Assembly: GCF_003609645.1 (NCBI RefSeq)
Contig: NZ_MCIB01000004.1
Span: 25,536 to 89,535, forward strand
Reading direction: 5' to 3'
DNA length: 64,000 nucleotides
DNA from: Thermohalobacter berrensis
Lineage (GTDB): Bacteria; Bacillota; Clostridia; Tissierellales; Thermohalobacteraceae
Of this stretch, positions 47,892 through 56,417 are shown one piece after another. The position numbers and the translations under genes are program-made. The notes beneath the pieces were generated by a model. It saw only the letters and a program-made list of their open reading frames with translations. It was not told the origin of the DNA and searched no databases. Every line of letters starts with the position of its first letter. The first letter of the stretch is position 1.

Positions 47892-47910
47892 AAAAAAAGA
47901 GGGTGAAAAA

Positions 47911-48672
47911 ATGAATGACGAAATCACCTTAAGAAGATTAGTAATAAAAACATTTCATATTAATAAGGTTGTATTTGGTGATAATAATTCTATTGATAAT
48001 GGGATTCTAACTATAAATAAAGATTTTAAAAATACATTACAACAATCGGAGGATATTATAGAAGAAATAAAGATTAATATAATTGAGCCTAGAAAACATG
48101 ACATATGGGTTAATACCATAATGGATATTATCCCCATATCTACCAAAGCTTTAGGAAAAATAGGAGAAGGAATTACTCATACTTTAACTGGTGTATATGT
48201 TATGCTAACGGGAGCTGATGTAGAAGGTAACCAGATGGCTGAATTTGGTTCTTCCGAGGGAATTTTAAAAGAAAAACTTAAGTTAAATAAAGCAGGAACA
48301 CCTTCTGAAAATGACTATATAATACATTTTGATGTAATATTAAAAAAAGATCTTACTTTTAATAGAAAATTACCCCTCACCATTCATAAGGTATGTGATG
48401 AGTTTATACAAGAGTTTAGGCAAATTCTTAAGAAGATGGATGGTAGACAAGCTACTGAAACACATGAGTTTTATGACAAAATAAGACCTAATAAAAAGAA
48501 AGTGGTTATAGTAAAACAAGTTGCCGGACAAGGTGCTATGCATGATAATCAATTGTTTTCTAATGAACCTTCTGGTTTTAGTGGTGGAAAATCCATTATA
48601 GATTTGGGAAATGTTCCTATAATAATGACCCCTAATGAATATAGAGATGGGGCATTACGTGCCATGACTTAA
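47911..48672 (+). CDS. prdD: PrdD, homologue of the PrdA beta part
   Basis: 253 residues from ATG 47911 (GAGGGTGA upstream). It aligns by eye along its whole length with PrdA residues about 172-424: FGSSEGIL, GQGAMHDN, LGNVPI and EY-DG blocks are shared. It ends (GALRAMT) exactly where PrdA is cut, before the pyruvoyl Cys. It lacks the PrdA N-terminal 170 residues. Reported as not essential to the purified reductase in related species; role unclear. prdE follows after 11 bases. Confidence 0.9.
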   Translation: MNDEITLRRLVIKTFHINKVVFGDNNSIDNGILTINKDFKNTLQQSEDIIEEIKINIIEPRKHDIWVNTIMDIIPISTKALGKIGEGITHTLTGVYVMLTGADVEGNQMAEFGSSEGILKEKLKLNKAGTPSENDYIIHFDVILKKDLTFNRKLPLTIHKVCDEFIQEFRQILKKMDGRQATETHEFYDKIRPNKKKVVIVKQVAGQGAMHDNQLFSNEPSGFSGGKSIIDLGNVPIIMTPNEYRDGALRAMT

Positions 48673-48683
48673 GGAGTGATTTT

Positions 48684-49157
48684 ATGGGTATAGGACCTTC
48701 AACTAAAGAAACAACCTTACATCATTTTAGAGATCCACTTTTAGATGTGGTTTCAAAGGATAATGATATAGATTTAGCTGGAATTATAATTGTTGGAACT
48801 CCCCAAGATAACAAGGAAAAACATTTTGTAGGTAAAAGAACGGCAGCATGGGTAGAAGCAATAAGGGCAGATGGTGTAATTATTTCTGTAGATGGTTGGG
48901 GGAACTCTCATGTAGATTTTGCAAATACTATTGAGGAAATAGGAAAAAGAGGTATTCCTGTTGTTGGTATGAGTTTTGTAGGTACCCAAGGTAGTTTTGT
49001 TGTTAAAAACAAGTATATGGATACAATTGTTGATTTTAATAAGTCCCAAGAAGGTGTAGAGACAGAAGTAGTAGGAGAAAACAATGTTGATTATCTAGAT
49101 GCTAAAAAGGCAATAGCTTTATTAAAGTTAAAAATGATGAGAAAGGGGAATAATTAA
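48684..49157 (+). CDS. prdE: PrdE, homologue of the PrdA alpha part
   Basis: 157 residues. It starts MGIGPSTKETTLHHFRDPLL, which aligns with VCIGPASKETSRHYWREPLV of PrdA at the cleavage site, and it continues to the PrdA C-terminus (IDLAGIIIVGTPQ, VDFA, VVGMSFVG, ALLKLKM). Gly2 stands where PrdA has the pyruvoyl Cys425, so no pyruvoyl group can form from this chain. Together with PrdD it looks like a pre-split PrdA. The stop overlaps the prdF ATG by one base. Confidence 0.9.
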   Translation: MGIGPSTKETTLHHFRDPLLDVVSKDNDIDLAGIIIVGTPQDNKEKHFVGKRTAAWVEAIRADGVIISVDGWGNSHVDFANTIEEIGKRGIPVVGMSFVGTQGSFVVKNKYMDTIVDFNKSQEGVETEVVGENNVDYLDAKKAIALLKLKMMRKGNN

Positions 49158-50161
49158 TGCAAGCTACCAGAAGTATTCATGTGGTTGATTCCCATACAAT
49201 GGGAGAACCTACTAGAGTTGTTGTAGGTGGAATTCCTAATATTCCAGGAAAAACTATGGCTGAAAAGAAAAAATATTTACAAGAGAATATGGATGATATA
49301 AGAACTTCCCTAATGCATGAACCTAGAGGTCACAACGATATGTTTGGTTCAATTATGACTACACCAGTTAACGATGAAGCTGATTTTGGAATAATCTTCA
49401 TGGATGGTGGTGGCTATTTAAATATGTGTGGCCACGGTTCTATAGGAGCTGTCACAATAGCTATAGAAACAGGAATGGTAAAAGCTAAGGAGCCCATTAC
49501 TGAAGTAACTATGGATACACCGGCAGGATTAGTAAAAGCAAAGGCTAAAGTACAAAATGGAAAAGTTAAAGAAGTTTCAATTGTAAATGTTCCAGCTTTT
49601 CATTATAAAGAGTTAGAAATTGAAGTCCCAGAATTAGGAAAAATAAAACTGGATATTTCCTTTGGAGGAAGCTTTTTTGCCATAGTAAATGCTAAAGAAT
49701 TAGGTCTTAAAGTAAAATCTGAAAATATAAGTAAACTTATAGACTTAGGGATGAAAATTAGAGATATTATTAACAAAAATGTGGAAATTAAGCATCCTAA
49801 TCTAGAACATATTAAAACTGTAGACTTAGTAGAGATTTATGATGAGCCTACTCATCCTAAAGCAAATTTAAAAAACGTTGTTATATTTGGGGAAGGGCAA
49901 TTTGATAGATCCCCTTGTGGCACTGGGACAAGCGCTAAGCTTGCTACATTATATTCTAAAGGTCATATTAAAGAAAACGAGAATTTTATTTATGAAAGTA
50001 TTTTAGGCACTTTATTTAAAGGTAGGATTTTAGGTACAACAAAAGTAGGTAATTATGAAGCTGTTATACCTGAAATAACTGGCGCGGCTTATATTACTGC
50101 ATTTAATCAATTCATAATTGATCCTGAAGATCCTGTGAAACATGGATTTTTAGTAAAGTAA
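49157..50161 (+). CDS. prdF: Proline racemase
   Basis: Interconverts L- and D-proline to feed the D-proline reductase. 334 residues, cofactor-independent family with the two catalytic cysteines visible: Cys91 in NMCGHGSIGA and Cys254 in DRSPCGTGTSAK. The N-terminus VVDSHTMGEPTRVVVGG is typical. It overlaps prdE by one base, which indicates translational coupling. Confidence 0.96.
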   Translation: MQATRSIHVVDSHTMGEPTRVVVGGIPNIPGKTMAEKKKYLQENMDDIRTSLMHEPRGHNDMFGSIMTTPVNDEADFGIIFMDGGGYLNMCGHGSIGAVTIAIETGMVKAKEPITEVTMDTPAGLVKAKAKVQNGKVKEVSIVNVPAFHYKELEIEVPELGKIKLDISFGGSFFAIVNAKELGLKVKSENISKLIDLGMKIRDIINKNVEIKHPNLEHIKTVDLVEIYDEPTHPKANLKNVVIFGEGQFDRSPCGTGTSAKLATLYSKGHIKENENFIYESILGTLFKGRILGTTKVGNYEAVIPEITGAAYITAFNQFIIDPEDPVKHGFLVK

Positions 50162-50206
50162 TTTTTAAAAAGGTTTGTCAAAAAAATAACTTATAGGGGG
50201 TATTGT

Positions 50207-51079
50207 ATGTTAACTATTATTTTAGGAGTTTTAGGTATATTTGGACTTTGGTTTGCATTTGTATTCATTAGTGACTTTATGAAAAATAAGAGCAACTTAG
50301 AAACTAACTCTTGGAGTAAGGTTACAGGAATTGGATTTTTAACTAACTTTTTTGATACTTTAGGAATTGGTTCTTTTGCGCCAACTACAGCTTTACTTAA
50401 ATTTTTTAAGCAAACACAGGATAGAGTAATTCCTGGAACATTAAATGTTTCGTGTACTATACCAGTTATACTTGAAGCTTTTATTTTCATTACTGTAATT
50501 CAAGTTGACATTATTACTTTAGTTTCCATGCTTGCAGCTGCTACAATTGGTGCTTGGGTAGGAGCAGGAATTATATCTAAGTTGCCTGAAAAGAAAATTC
50601 AGATAACAATGGGAATAGCATTATTTGTTACTGCCTTTTTAATGTTTGCAGGTAAAATGAATTGGTTCCCTAGTGGAGGAGATGCCATTGGACTAGAAGG
50701 AAGCAAACTAATAATAGCAGTAGTTGCTAACTTTATTTTAGGTGCATTAATGACTGCAGGTATAGGTCTATATGCTCCTTGTATGGCATTAATCTATTTC
50801 TTAGGAATGTCACCAAGGGTTGCATTTCCAATAATGATGGGTTCATGTGCTTTCTTAATGCCTGTAGCATCAGTAAAATTTGTTAAAGAGGGAGCTTATG
50901 ATAGAAAAGCTTCAATGGGTATTACTTTAGGTGGTATAGTAGGTGTTATTATAGCAGCATATATAGTTAAGTCTCTACCATTAGAAATATTAAAGTGGTT
51001 AGTAATAGGAGTAATATTATATACTTCAATCACAATGTTAAGGTCAGCTATGAAACCAAAACAGGTTTCATATGAATAA
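50207..51079 (+). CDS. TauE/SafE-family permease in the prd cluster
   Basis: 290-residue membrane protein with about eight helices and the TauE/SafE pattern (GFLTNFFDTLGIGSFAPTTA, then GALMTAGIGLYAPCMALIYFLG, each given only in part). The family exports sulfite, sulfoacetate and other small anions. The end product of the pathway is 5-aminovalerate, a zwitterion not unlike taurine, so product export is an attractive guess; proline uptake is less likely because a symporter follows. SD GGGGG precedes ATG. Confidence 0.82.
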   Translation: MLTIILGVLGIFGLWFAFVFISDFMKNKSNLETNSWSKVTGIGFLTNFFDTLGIGSFAPTTALLKFFKQTQDRVIPGTLNVSCTIPVILEAFIFITVIQVDIITLVSMLAAATIGAWVGAGIISKLPEKKIQITMGIALFVTAFLMFAGKMNWFPSGGDAIGLEGSKLIIAVVANFILGALMTAGIGLYAPCMALIYFLGMSPRVAFPIMMGSCAFLMPVASVKFVKEGAYDRKASMGITLGGIVGVIIAAYIVKSLPLEILKWLVIGVILYTSITMLRSAMKPKQVSYE

Positions 51080-51157
51080 AAATAGCAATTAATTATAAAG
51101 TATATTTATTATTAGAAAATTACTAAAATGGTTATTTAGACTATATTGACAAATGAA

Positions 51158-51203
51158 GAAACTGGTGAAATACAGAACTGTCCCCCCCTGTTTCACCAGT
51201 TTC
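51158..51203. repeat. REP-like palindrome with a C7 loop tract
   Basis: 13-bp perfect stem GAAACTGGTGAAA / TTTCACCAGTTTC around a 20-base loop containing CAGAACTGTCCCCCCC. I recall similar GGTGAAACAGGGGGACAGTTC-type units dispersed in clostridial genomes, so this is probably one copy of a REP family. No flanking transposase is seen. Confidence 0.6.
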
Positions 51204-51219
51204 TACTATTTATATATAG

Positions 51220-51265
51220 GAGAGTCACTCTATATAAAAGTTTAGAACTTCAAAGAGTGACTCTC
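51220..51265. repeat. 12-bp inverted repeat upstream of the symporter gene
   Basis: GAGAGTCACTCT (51220-51231) and AGAGTGACTCTC (51254-51265) form perfect arms with a 22-base spacer. No T run follows. It could be an operator, a structured leader or the rest of a mobile unit next to the REP-like palindrome. Confidence 0.55.
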
Positions 51266-51323
51266 AAAGTATTTATATATATTCCCAAAAAACATAAAAA
51301 ATGGTTAGAGAGGAGAAAAACTA

Positions 51324-52736
51324 ATGGAAGTTATTTCGAAACCAAGTTTAATATGGTATCTTTTAGCTTATGCAATTATCATGGTATTTTTAGGAATAAG
51401 GTCATCTCAAAAAATAAATAATAGTGAGGACTTTATATTGGCAGGAAGAGGACTTGGTGCCTTTGTATTGATGGGAACTCTTATAGCTACTTGGTGTGGA
51501 AGTGGAACGATAACGGGAGGTCCCAATTCACTAGCATATTCTTATGGTTTTTGGACAGCTGTTAGCCAAAGTTCTGTTGAAGTTATTGGAATATTGTTTC
51601 TAGTAATTATAGCAAATAAGATAAGAGAAAATGGTAAATATACTATATCTGAAATACTGCAAGAAAAATATGGGGAAGGTGCACGCATTCTTTCTGTAAT
51701 AATTATAGTAATGGCTTACTTGGGAATAGTATCATATCAATACAAGGGATTAGGATATATACTAAATGTTGCCACAGGAATTGATGTTGAACTAGCCACA
51801 ATTTTAGGAACCATTCTTATAATATTTTTAGCCACTGTAGGAGGATTAATGTCTGTAGCTCTTACAGATGCTATGAGTGCTTTTTTTATTGTAATTGGAG
51901 TTATAATAGGTGCCCCAGTTGCTATGTCAATGGCAGGAGGCTGGGATAATGCAATGGCTACTTTACCGAAAGATTCTTCAATATTAGGAGGACTTACACC
52001 ATTACAGTTTATAGGTTATATTGTACCAGCATTATTTTTACTGCTTGGGGACCAAAATATGTATCAAAGGCTTTCTGCTTCTAAAGGTAAAAATGAAACC
52101 AAATTAGGGGCAATAGGATGGCTTATAGGAATATTAGTTATATATCCAGCAGTGGCAGTTATAGCTTTTGCAGCTAGAGTTAATTTTCCAGATATAAATC
52201 CTGGTATGGCACTTATTGCCACAACAACTATAATGCCTACTTTTATAGGAGGGCTTATGTTAGCTGCAGCTGCGGCATTTATAGTTACAACTGGAAACTC
52301 ATTTCTGTTATCTGCTGCAACAAGTGTAACGTACGATATATATGGAAGGTATATTAATCCTTCAGCTTCAGAAGAAAAGAAATTAAAAATAATAAAAATA
52401 ATAATTCCTATATTAGGAGTTTTAGCTTTTATTATAATAAATTACTTTAGCCAAATACTAGAAGTTCAAATGTATGCTTATACTGTATATGGAGCAGGAA
52501 TAACACCGGCAGTATTGGCAGTATTTCTTTGGAAAGATGTAACTAAAGAAGCAGGAATATCATCTATGTTAGTAGGGGTTACAACTACACTAGTTTGGGA
52601 AATAATTTTGAAAAAGCCAATGGATTTAAATAGTTCAGTTGTTTCTATTCCAATTGCAATAATAACGATTATAATAGTTACATTTTTGACAAGAAATAAA
52701 AATAAAACCTCAAATATTCATGAAGTAAATGGATAA
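51324..52736 (+). CDS. Sodium:solute symporter, probable proline uptake
   Basis: 470 residues with about 12-13 helices. SSS family marks include the N-terminal DFILAGRGLG-type motif, ATWCGSGTITGGPNS and a conserved GDQNMYQRLSASK loop. PutP is the proline member of this family. Specificity cannot be read, but the position between prd genes and an X-Pro peptidase favours proline. ATG 51324 with AGAGAGGAG upstream. A strong terminator follows. Confidence 0.85.
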   Translation: MEVISKPSLIWYLLAYAIIMVFLGIRSSQKINNSEDFILAGRGLGAFVLMGTLIATWCGSGTITGGPNSLAYSYGFWTAVSQSSVEVIGILFLVIIANKIRENGKYTISEILQEKYGEGARILSVIIIVMAYLGIVSYQYKGLGYILNVATGIDVELATILGTILIIFLATVGGLMSVALTDAMSAFFIVIGVIIGAPVAMSMAGGWDNAMATLPKDSSILGGLTPLQFIGYIVPALFLLLGDQNMYQRLSASKGKNETKLGAIGWLIGILVIYPAVAVIAFAARVNFPDINPGMALIATTTIMPTFIGGLMLAAAAAFIVTTGNSFLLSAATSVTYDIYGRYINPSASEEKKLKIIKIIIPILGVLAFIIINYFSQILEVQMYAYTVYGAGITPAVLAVFLWKDVTKEAGISSMLVGVTTTLVWEIILKKPMDLNSSVVSIPIAIITIIIVTFLTRNKNKTSNIHEVNG

Positions 52737-52740
52737 TATA

Positions 52741-52804
52741 AATTTAGGATTCCCTTTATATTATAATGTTTTACTAGAAATTAAAGGGAATCCTAAATTT
52801 TTAG
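52741..52804 (+). terminator. Terminator after the symporter
   Basis: 18-bp perfect stem AATTTAGGATTCCCTTTA / TAAAGGGAATCCTAAATT with a 23-base loop and a TTTTT tail. Confidence 0.75.
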
Positions 52805-52870
52805 TTCAAGTTAAATACTCTGACAAAAGTTATATAGAGTAATCAAGAGTTTATATAAAGGAGGGGGAAA

Positions 52871-53947
52871 ATGAATAGAAAAAGATTAGAAAAGATTATA
52901 AAAAATATGGAGAAGTATAACATACCTCAAATGATAATAACATCTTCAGATTCTATATTTTATTTACTAGGTGAATGGATTCACCCAGGGGAAAGAATGC
53001 TAGCTCTTTATATTAATACTGATGGAAATGTTAGATTATTTATAAATGAATTATTTCCAATTACTAAGGATTTAGGAATAGATATATGTATTCATAAAGA
53101 TACTGATGATCCTATTGAACAATTGGCTAAAATAATTGATAAAAATAAAGTTGTTGGAATAGACAAAGAATGGCCTTCTCACTTTTTGATTAGTCTTCTT
53201 AAGGAAAAAGAAGGACTTAAAGTAGAAAATGGTTCAATAGTAGTAGATGAAGCTAGAATGATAAAAGACGAAAAAGAAATTGAACTTATGAAAAAAGCCT
53301 CAGCTATAAATGATAAAGCTATGGAAGAAATAATTGAGTTTATAAAAGGTGGATGTAGTGAAATAGAAGCTACTAAAAAGCTGTCAACAATATATTCAAA
53401 GTATGGAAGTCACAGTTTTGCATTTAATCCAATTATATGTTACGGAGAAAATGCTGCTGATCCCCATTATATTCCAAATGAGACTGAACTACAGAAAAAT
53501 AACTGTATTATAATAGACATTGGATGTATTAAAAATGGATATGCTTCAGATATGACTAGAAGTCTATTTTATGGTCAACCAGATGATGAATATAGAAAAA
53601 TATATGACCTAGTATATAAGGCTAATTTAGAAGCAATAGAATCTGTTAAACCAGGAGTAAAGTTTAGTGATATAGATAGAGCAGCAAGGAAGGTTATAGA
53701 AGATGGAGGTTATGGTGAATATTTTATTCATAGAACTGGACATAATATAGGTATTAATGTACATGAATACCCTGATGTTAGTTCATCAAATGATATGGAA
53801 ATTATTGAAGGGATGGTTTTTTCTATAGAGCCAGGGATTTATTTGCAAGGTAAATATGGAGTTAGAATAGAGGATTTGGTTGTAGTAACTAAAGATGGTT
53901 GCGAAGTCCTTAATAAATTTTCTAAAGATCTTATAGTATTTAGTTAA
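52871..53947 (+). CDS. M24-family Xaa-Pro peptidase
   Basis: 358 residues: N-terminal creatinase-like domain, then the pita-bread metallopeptidase fold. Metal ligands are seen in IIDIGC...ASDMTRS, HRTGHNIG, SIEPGIY and RIEDLVVV. It releases proline from X-Pro peptides in the cytoplasm and so can feed the reductase. Prolidase versus aminopeptidase P cannot be told apart by eye. SD AAGGAGGGGG. The 157 bases after it hold nothing clear before the Pro T-box. Confidence 0.9.
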   Translation: MNRKRLEKIIKNMEKYNIPQMIITSSDSIFYLLGEWIHPGERMLALYINTDGNVRLFINELFPITKDLGIDICIHKDTDDPIEQLAKIIDKNKVVGIDKEWPSHFLISLLKEKEGLKVENGSIVVDEARMIKDEKEIELMKKASAINDKAMEEIIEFIKGGCSEIEATKKLSTIYSKYGSHSFAFNPIICYGENAADPHYIPNETELQKNNCIIIDIGCIKNGYASDMTRSLFYGQPDDEYRKIYDLVYKANLEAIESVKPGVKFSDIDRAARKVIEDGGYGEYFIHRTGHNIGINVHEYPDVSSSNDMEIIEGMVFSIEPGIYLQGKYGVRIEDLVVVTKDGCEVLNKFSKDLIVFS

Positions 53948-54104
53948 TAATAAATACTAAAATTCACGGTTATATTTAATTGTATTTAGAATGGTACAAT
54001 ATTTTTATTTCTATAGAAGTTTTAGAATAAGCAAGTATTTACAAATATAAGTTTTTCTGTTATAATATGTTCAAAATAAAAGAAAATAATAATAAATTAT
54101 TAAA

Positions 54105-54336
54105 AGGCAAAGAAGGGAAGTAGTAGATATTCACGGTCTACAGAGAGGAAATCCTAGGCTGAAAGATTTCCGTCCCTCTGAATATTGAACCCGTCCCAGA
54201 GCTGCCAGACGGAAATTAGTATGTCTGGTCGGTTTTTATAACCGTTATCATTAAGTAAGAGGACTATTAAGTCAACTAGGGTGGTACCGCGGATAAAACC
54301 TCCGTCCCTAATATGCTTTGGGGATGGGGGTTTTTT
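54105..54336 (+). promoter_or_regulatory. T-box leader of proS (proline-type)
   Basis: The T-box AGGGTGGTACCGCGG is at 54278-54292. A terminator stem CCTCCGTCCC / GGGATGGGGG with a T7 tail follows (about 54299-54336). In the Stem I specifier region the sequence TTGAACCCG gives a proline codon, CCC or CCG, at 54190-54193; alignment with the Cys T-box favours CCG. Uncharged tRNA-Pro should allow read-through into proS. Confidence 0.88.
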
Positions 54337-54422
54337 TGATGCATATACAATACAAATAATATTTAAAGACAATAATTAATAAAGAAAATTATCTTAATAT
54401 TAAAAGAAAGGAGATGTAAAGC

Positions 54423-56147
54423 ATGAGAATGTCTAAGCTATATATGCCAACATTAAGGGAAGTTCCATCGGAGGCGGAAATACCAAGTCATAAGTTATTA
54501 CTTAGAGCAGGAATGATGAGAAAACTAGTTTCTGGAGTATATTCTTATCTACCATTAGGATATAAAGTTTTGAAAAAAATAGAAGATATTGTTAGGGAAG
54601 AGATGGATAAGGCTGGTAGTCAAGAGGTGTTAATGTCAGCTATTCAACCAGCTGAATTATGGAAACAAAGTGGAAGATGGTATGATTATGGCCCAGAAAT
54701 GTTTAGGTTAAATGATAGACATGAAAGGGAGTTCTGTTTAGGACCAACCCATGAAGAGATATTTACTGATCTTATAAAAAATGAGTTAAAATCATATAAG
54801 CAATTGCCTTTAAATATATATCAAATCCAAACAAAATATAGAGATGAAAAAAGGCCTAGATTTGGTCTTATGAGATGTAGAGAATTTATAATGAAGGATG
54901 CATATAGCTTTGATAGAGATGAAGAAGGTATGAAAGAGTCCTATAGAGAGATGTGGGAGGCATATGAGAAAATATTTACAAGATGTGGTCTTAAATTTAG
55001 AGTAGTTGAAGGTGACTCTGGAGCTATGGGAGGAAGTGATTCCCATGAGTTTATGGCAATGTCAGAGGTCGGAGAAAGTGAAATAGCATATTGTGATGAT
55101 TGTGATTATGGAGCAACTGATGAAAGGGCAGAATGTATTTATGACCTTAAAGAACAAGATAATGAAGAATTGGAAAAAGAGAAAGTTCATACTCCTTCAG
55201 TAAAAACTATAGAACAACTTGAAGACTTCTTTAAATTACCAGCAGATAAATTCGTAAAAATGCTTATATACAAAGTAAAGGATGAAATAATAGGTGTACT
55301 AATACCAGGAGATAGAGAGTTGAACGAAATTAAACTTTGTAACTTATTAGAAGTACCAGAACATGAGCTTATCCTTGCAGATGAGGATATCATTAAAGAA
55401 GTAACAGGTGCAGAGGTTGGATTTGCTGGTCCATTAGGACTTAAAAAAGATATTAGACTATTAGTTGATTCTAGAGTTACAAAGATGAAGAACTTTATTG
55501 TAGGTGGAAATGAAACAGATTATCATATTAAAAATGTTAACTATGGTAGAGATTTTGAGGGAGAAGTAGTAAATGACTTACTTCTTGTTCAAGAAGGAGA
55601 TAAATGTCCTAAATGTAATTCTACTTTAAAAATTGCTAGAGGAATAGAAGTAGGGAACATATTCCAATTAGGTACTAAATATAGCAAAAGCTTAAATGCT
55701 ACTTATTTAGATGAAAATGGGAAAGAACAGTATTTCCTTATGGGATCATATGGTGTAGGTGTATCAAGAACAATGGCAGCAATTATAGAGCAGAGCCATG
55801 ATGAAAATGGTATTATATGGCCACTATCTGTAGCACCTTATCATGTAGTAATAACTATAGTAAATGTTAAAAAAGATGAACAAATAGAATTAGGTGAAAA
55901 ACTATATAAAGAGTTATCATCAAAGGGAATCGAAGTATTACTTGATGATAGAAAAGAAAGACCTGGGGTTAAATTTAAAGATGCAGATTTAATAGGTATA
56001 CCTATTAGAATTACTGTAGGTAGAAAAGCAAATGAAAACATTGTAGAATTTGTATTAAGAAGAGACGGAGAAAAAATTGAAGTAAAAGCTGATGAAGTAT
56101 TTGAAAAAATTAAAGAAGAATTTGAAAGGCAAAACCTTAAGCTTTAA
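54423..56147 (+). CDS. proS: Prolyl-tRNA synthetase (bacterial type, with editing domain)
   Basis: 574-residue class II synthetase. Motif 1 region [20 protein letters not shown] (core), motif 2 [15 protein letters not shown], then an inserted YbaK-like editing domain (about 230-390), then motif 3 [14 protein letters not shown] and the anticodon-binding domain. ATG 54423 follows AAGGAGATG. It is controlled by the Pro T-box and stands just right of the proline-degradation island. Confidence 0.97.
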   Translation: MRMSKLYMPTLREVPSEAEIPSHKLLLRAGMMRKLVSGVYSYLPLGYKVLKKIEDIVREEMDKAGSQEVLMSAIQPAELWKQSGRWYDYGPEMFRLNDRHEREFCLGPTHEEIFTDLIKNELKSYKQLPLNIYQIQTKYRDEKRPRFGLMRCREFIMKDAYSFDRDEEGMKESYREMWEAYEKIFTRCGLKFRVVEGDSGAMGGSDSHEFMAMSEVGESEIAYCDDCDYGATDERAECIYDLKEQDNEELEKEKVHTPSVKTIEQLEDFFKLPADKFVKMLIYKVKDEIIGVLIPGDRELNEIKLCNLLEVPEHELILADEDIIKEVTGAEVGFAGPLGLKKDIRLLVDSRVTKMKNFIVGGNETDYHIKNVNYGRDFEGEVVNDLLLVQEGDKCPKCNSTLKIARGIEVGNIFQLGTKYSKSLNATYLDENGKEQYFLMGSYGVGVSRTMAAIIEQSHDENGIIWPLSVAPYHVVITIVNVKKDEQIELGEKLYKELSSKGIEVLLDDRKERPGVKFKDADLIGIPIRITVGRKANENIVEFVLRRDGEKIEVKADEVFEKIKEEFERQNLKL

Positions 56148-56186
56148 AAAAAGTCCTTCATCCAAATGGATGAAGGACTTTTTTTA
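56146..56186 (+). terminator. Terminator after proS
   Basis: AAAAAAGTCCTTCATCC pairs with GGATGAAGGACTTTTTT around an AAAT loop; T run included. Very strong. Confidence 0.9.
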
Positions 56187-56261
56187 TGGCTTAGTATACC
56201 TTTTAAATATTATGTTTAAACTAATACAAAATAAATATTAAAAAGATTAAGGAGGTTAAAT

Positions 56262-56387
56262 ATGGATAAGGATGATAAGGATAAAAAAACTTCTCCACCT
56301 AGATTTACTTTCCTATCTATAAGCTGGTGGATTTTTCATATAATATTAATCTTTTTAGTTTTTTTTATTTTAACGAGGGTCTTTTAA
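56262..56387 (+). CDS. 41-residue single-pass membrane peptide
   Basis: Short ORF starting MDKDDKDKKTSPPRF, with an ideal SD (AAGGAGG at 56249-56255, 6 bases from ATG). A charged N-terminus of about 15 residues leads into one hydrophobic helix (SISWWIFHIILIFLVFF) and a short ILTRVF tail. The Asp/Lys head and orientation suggest a small inner-membrane protein. I do not recognise it. It lies 30 bases before the DUF1002-like gene, with no terminator between, so they may be co-transcribed. Confidence 0.65.
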   Translation: MDKDDKDKKTSPPRFTFLSISWWIFHIILIFLVFFILTRVF

Positions 56388-56417
56388 CTGATTAAAGTAA
56401 TCCTAGGAGGGTATTAT

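Noticed and set aside
48684..49157. prdE as a broken fragment of a duplicated prdA
   Set aside because: It has its own SD, an intact frame, coupling to prdF, and matches a gene known as prdE in other proline-reductase clusters.
51146..51421. Forward ORF of 91 residues before the symporter
   Set aside because: It runs through two palindromes and into the symporter gene in another frame; no SD is seen.
54154..54372. Reverse ORF of 72 residues upstream of proS
   Set aside because: It lies entirely over the T-box leader and has no credible start signal.
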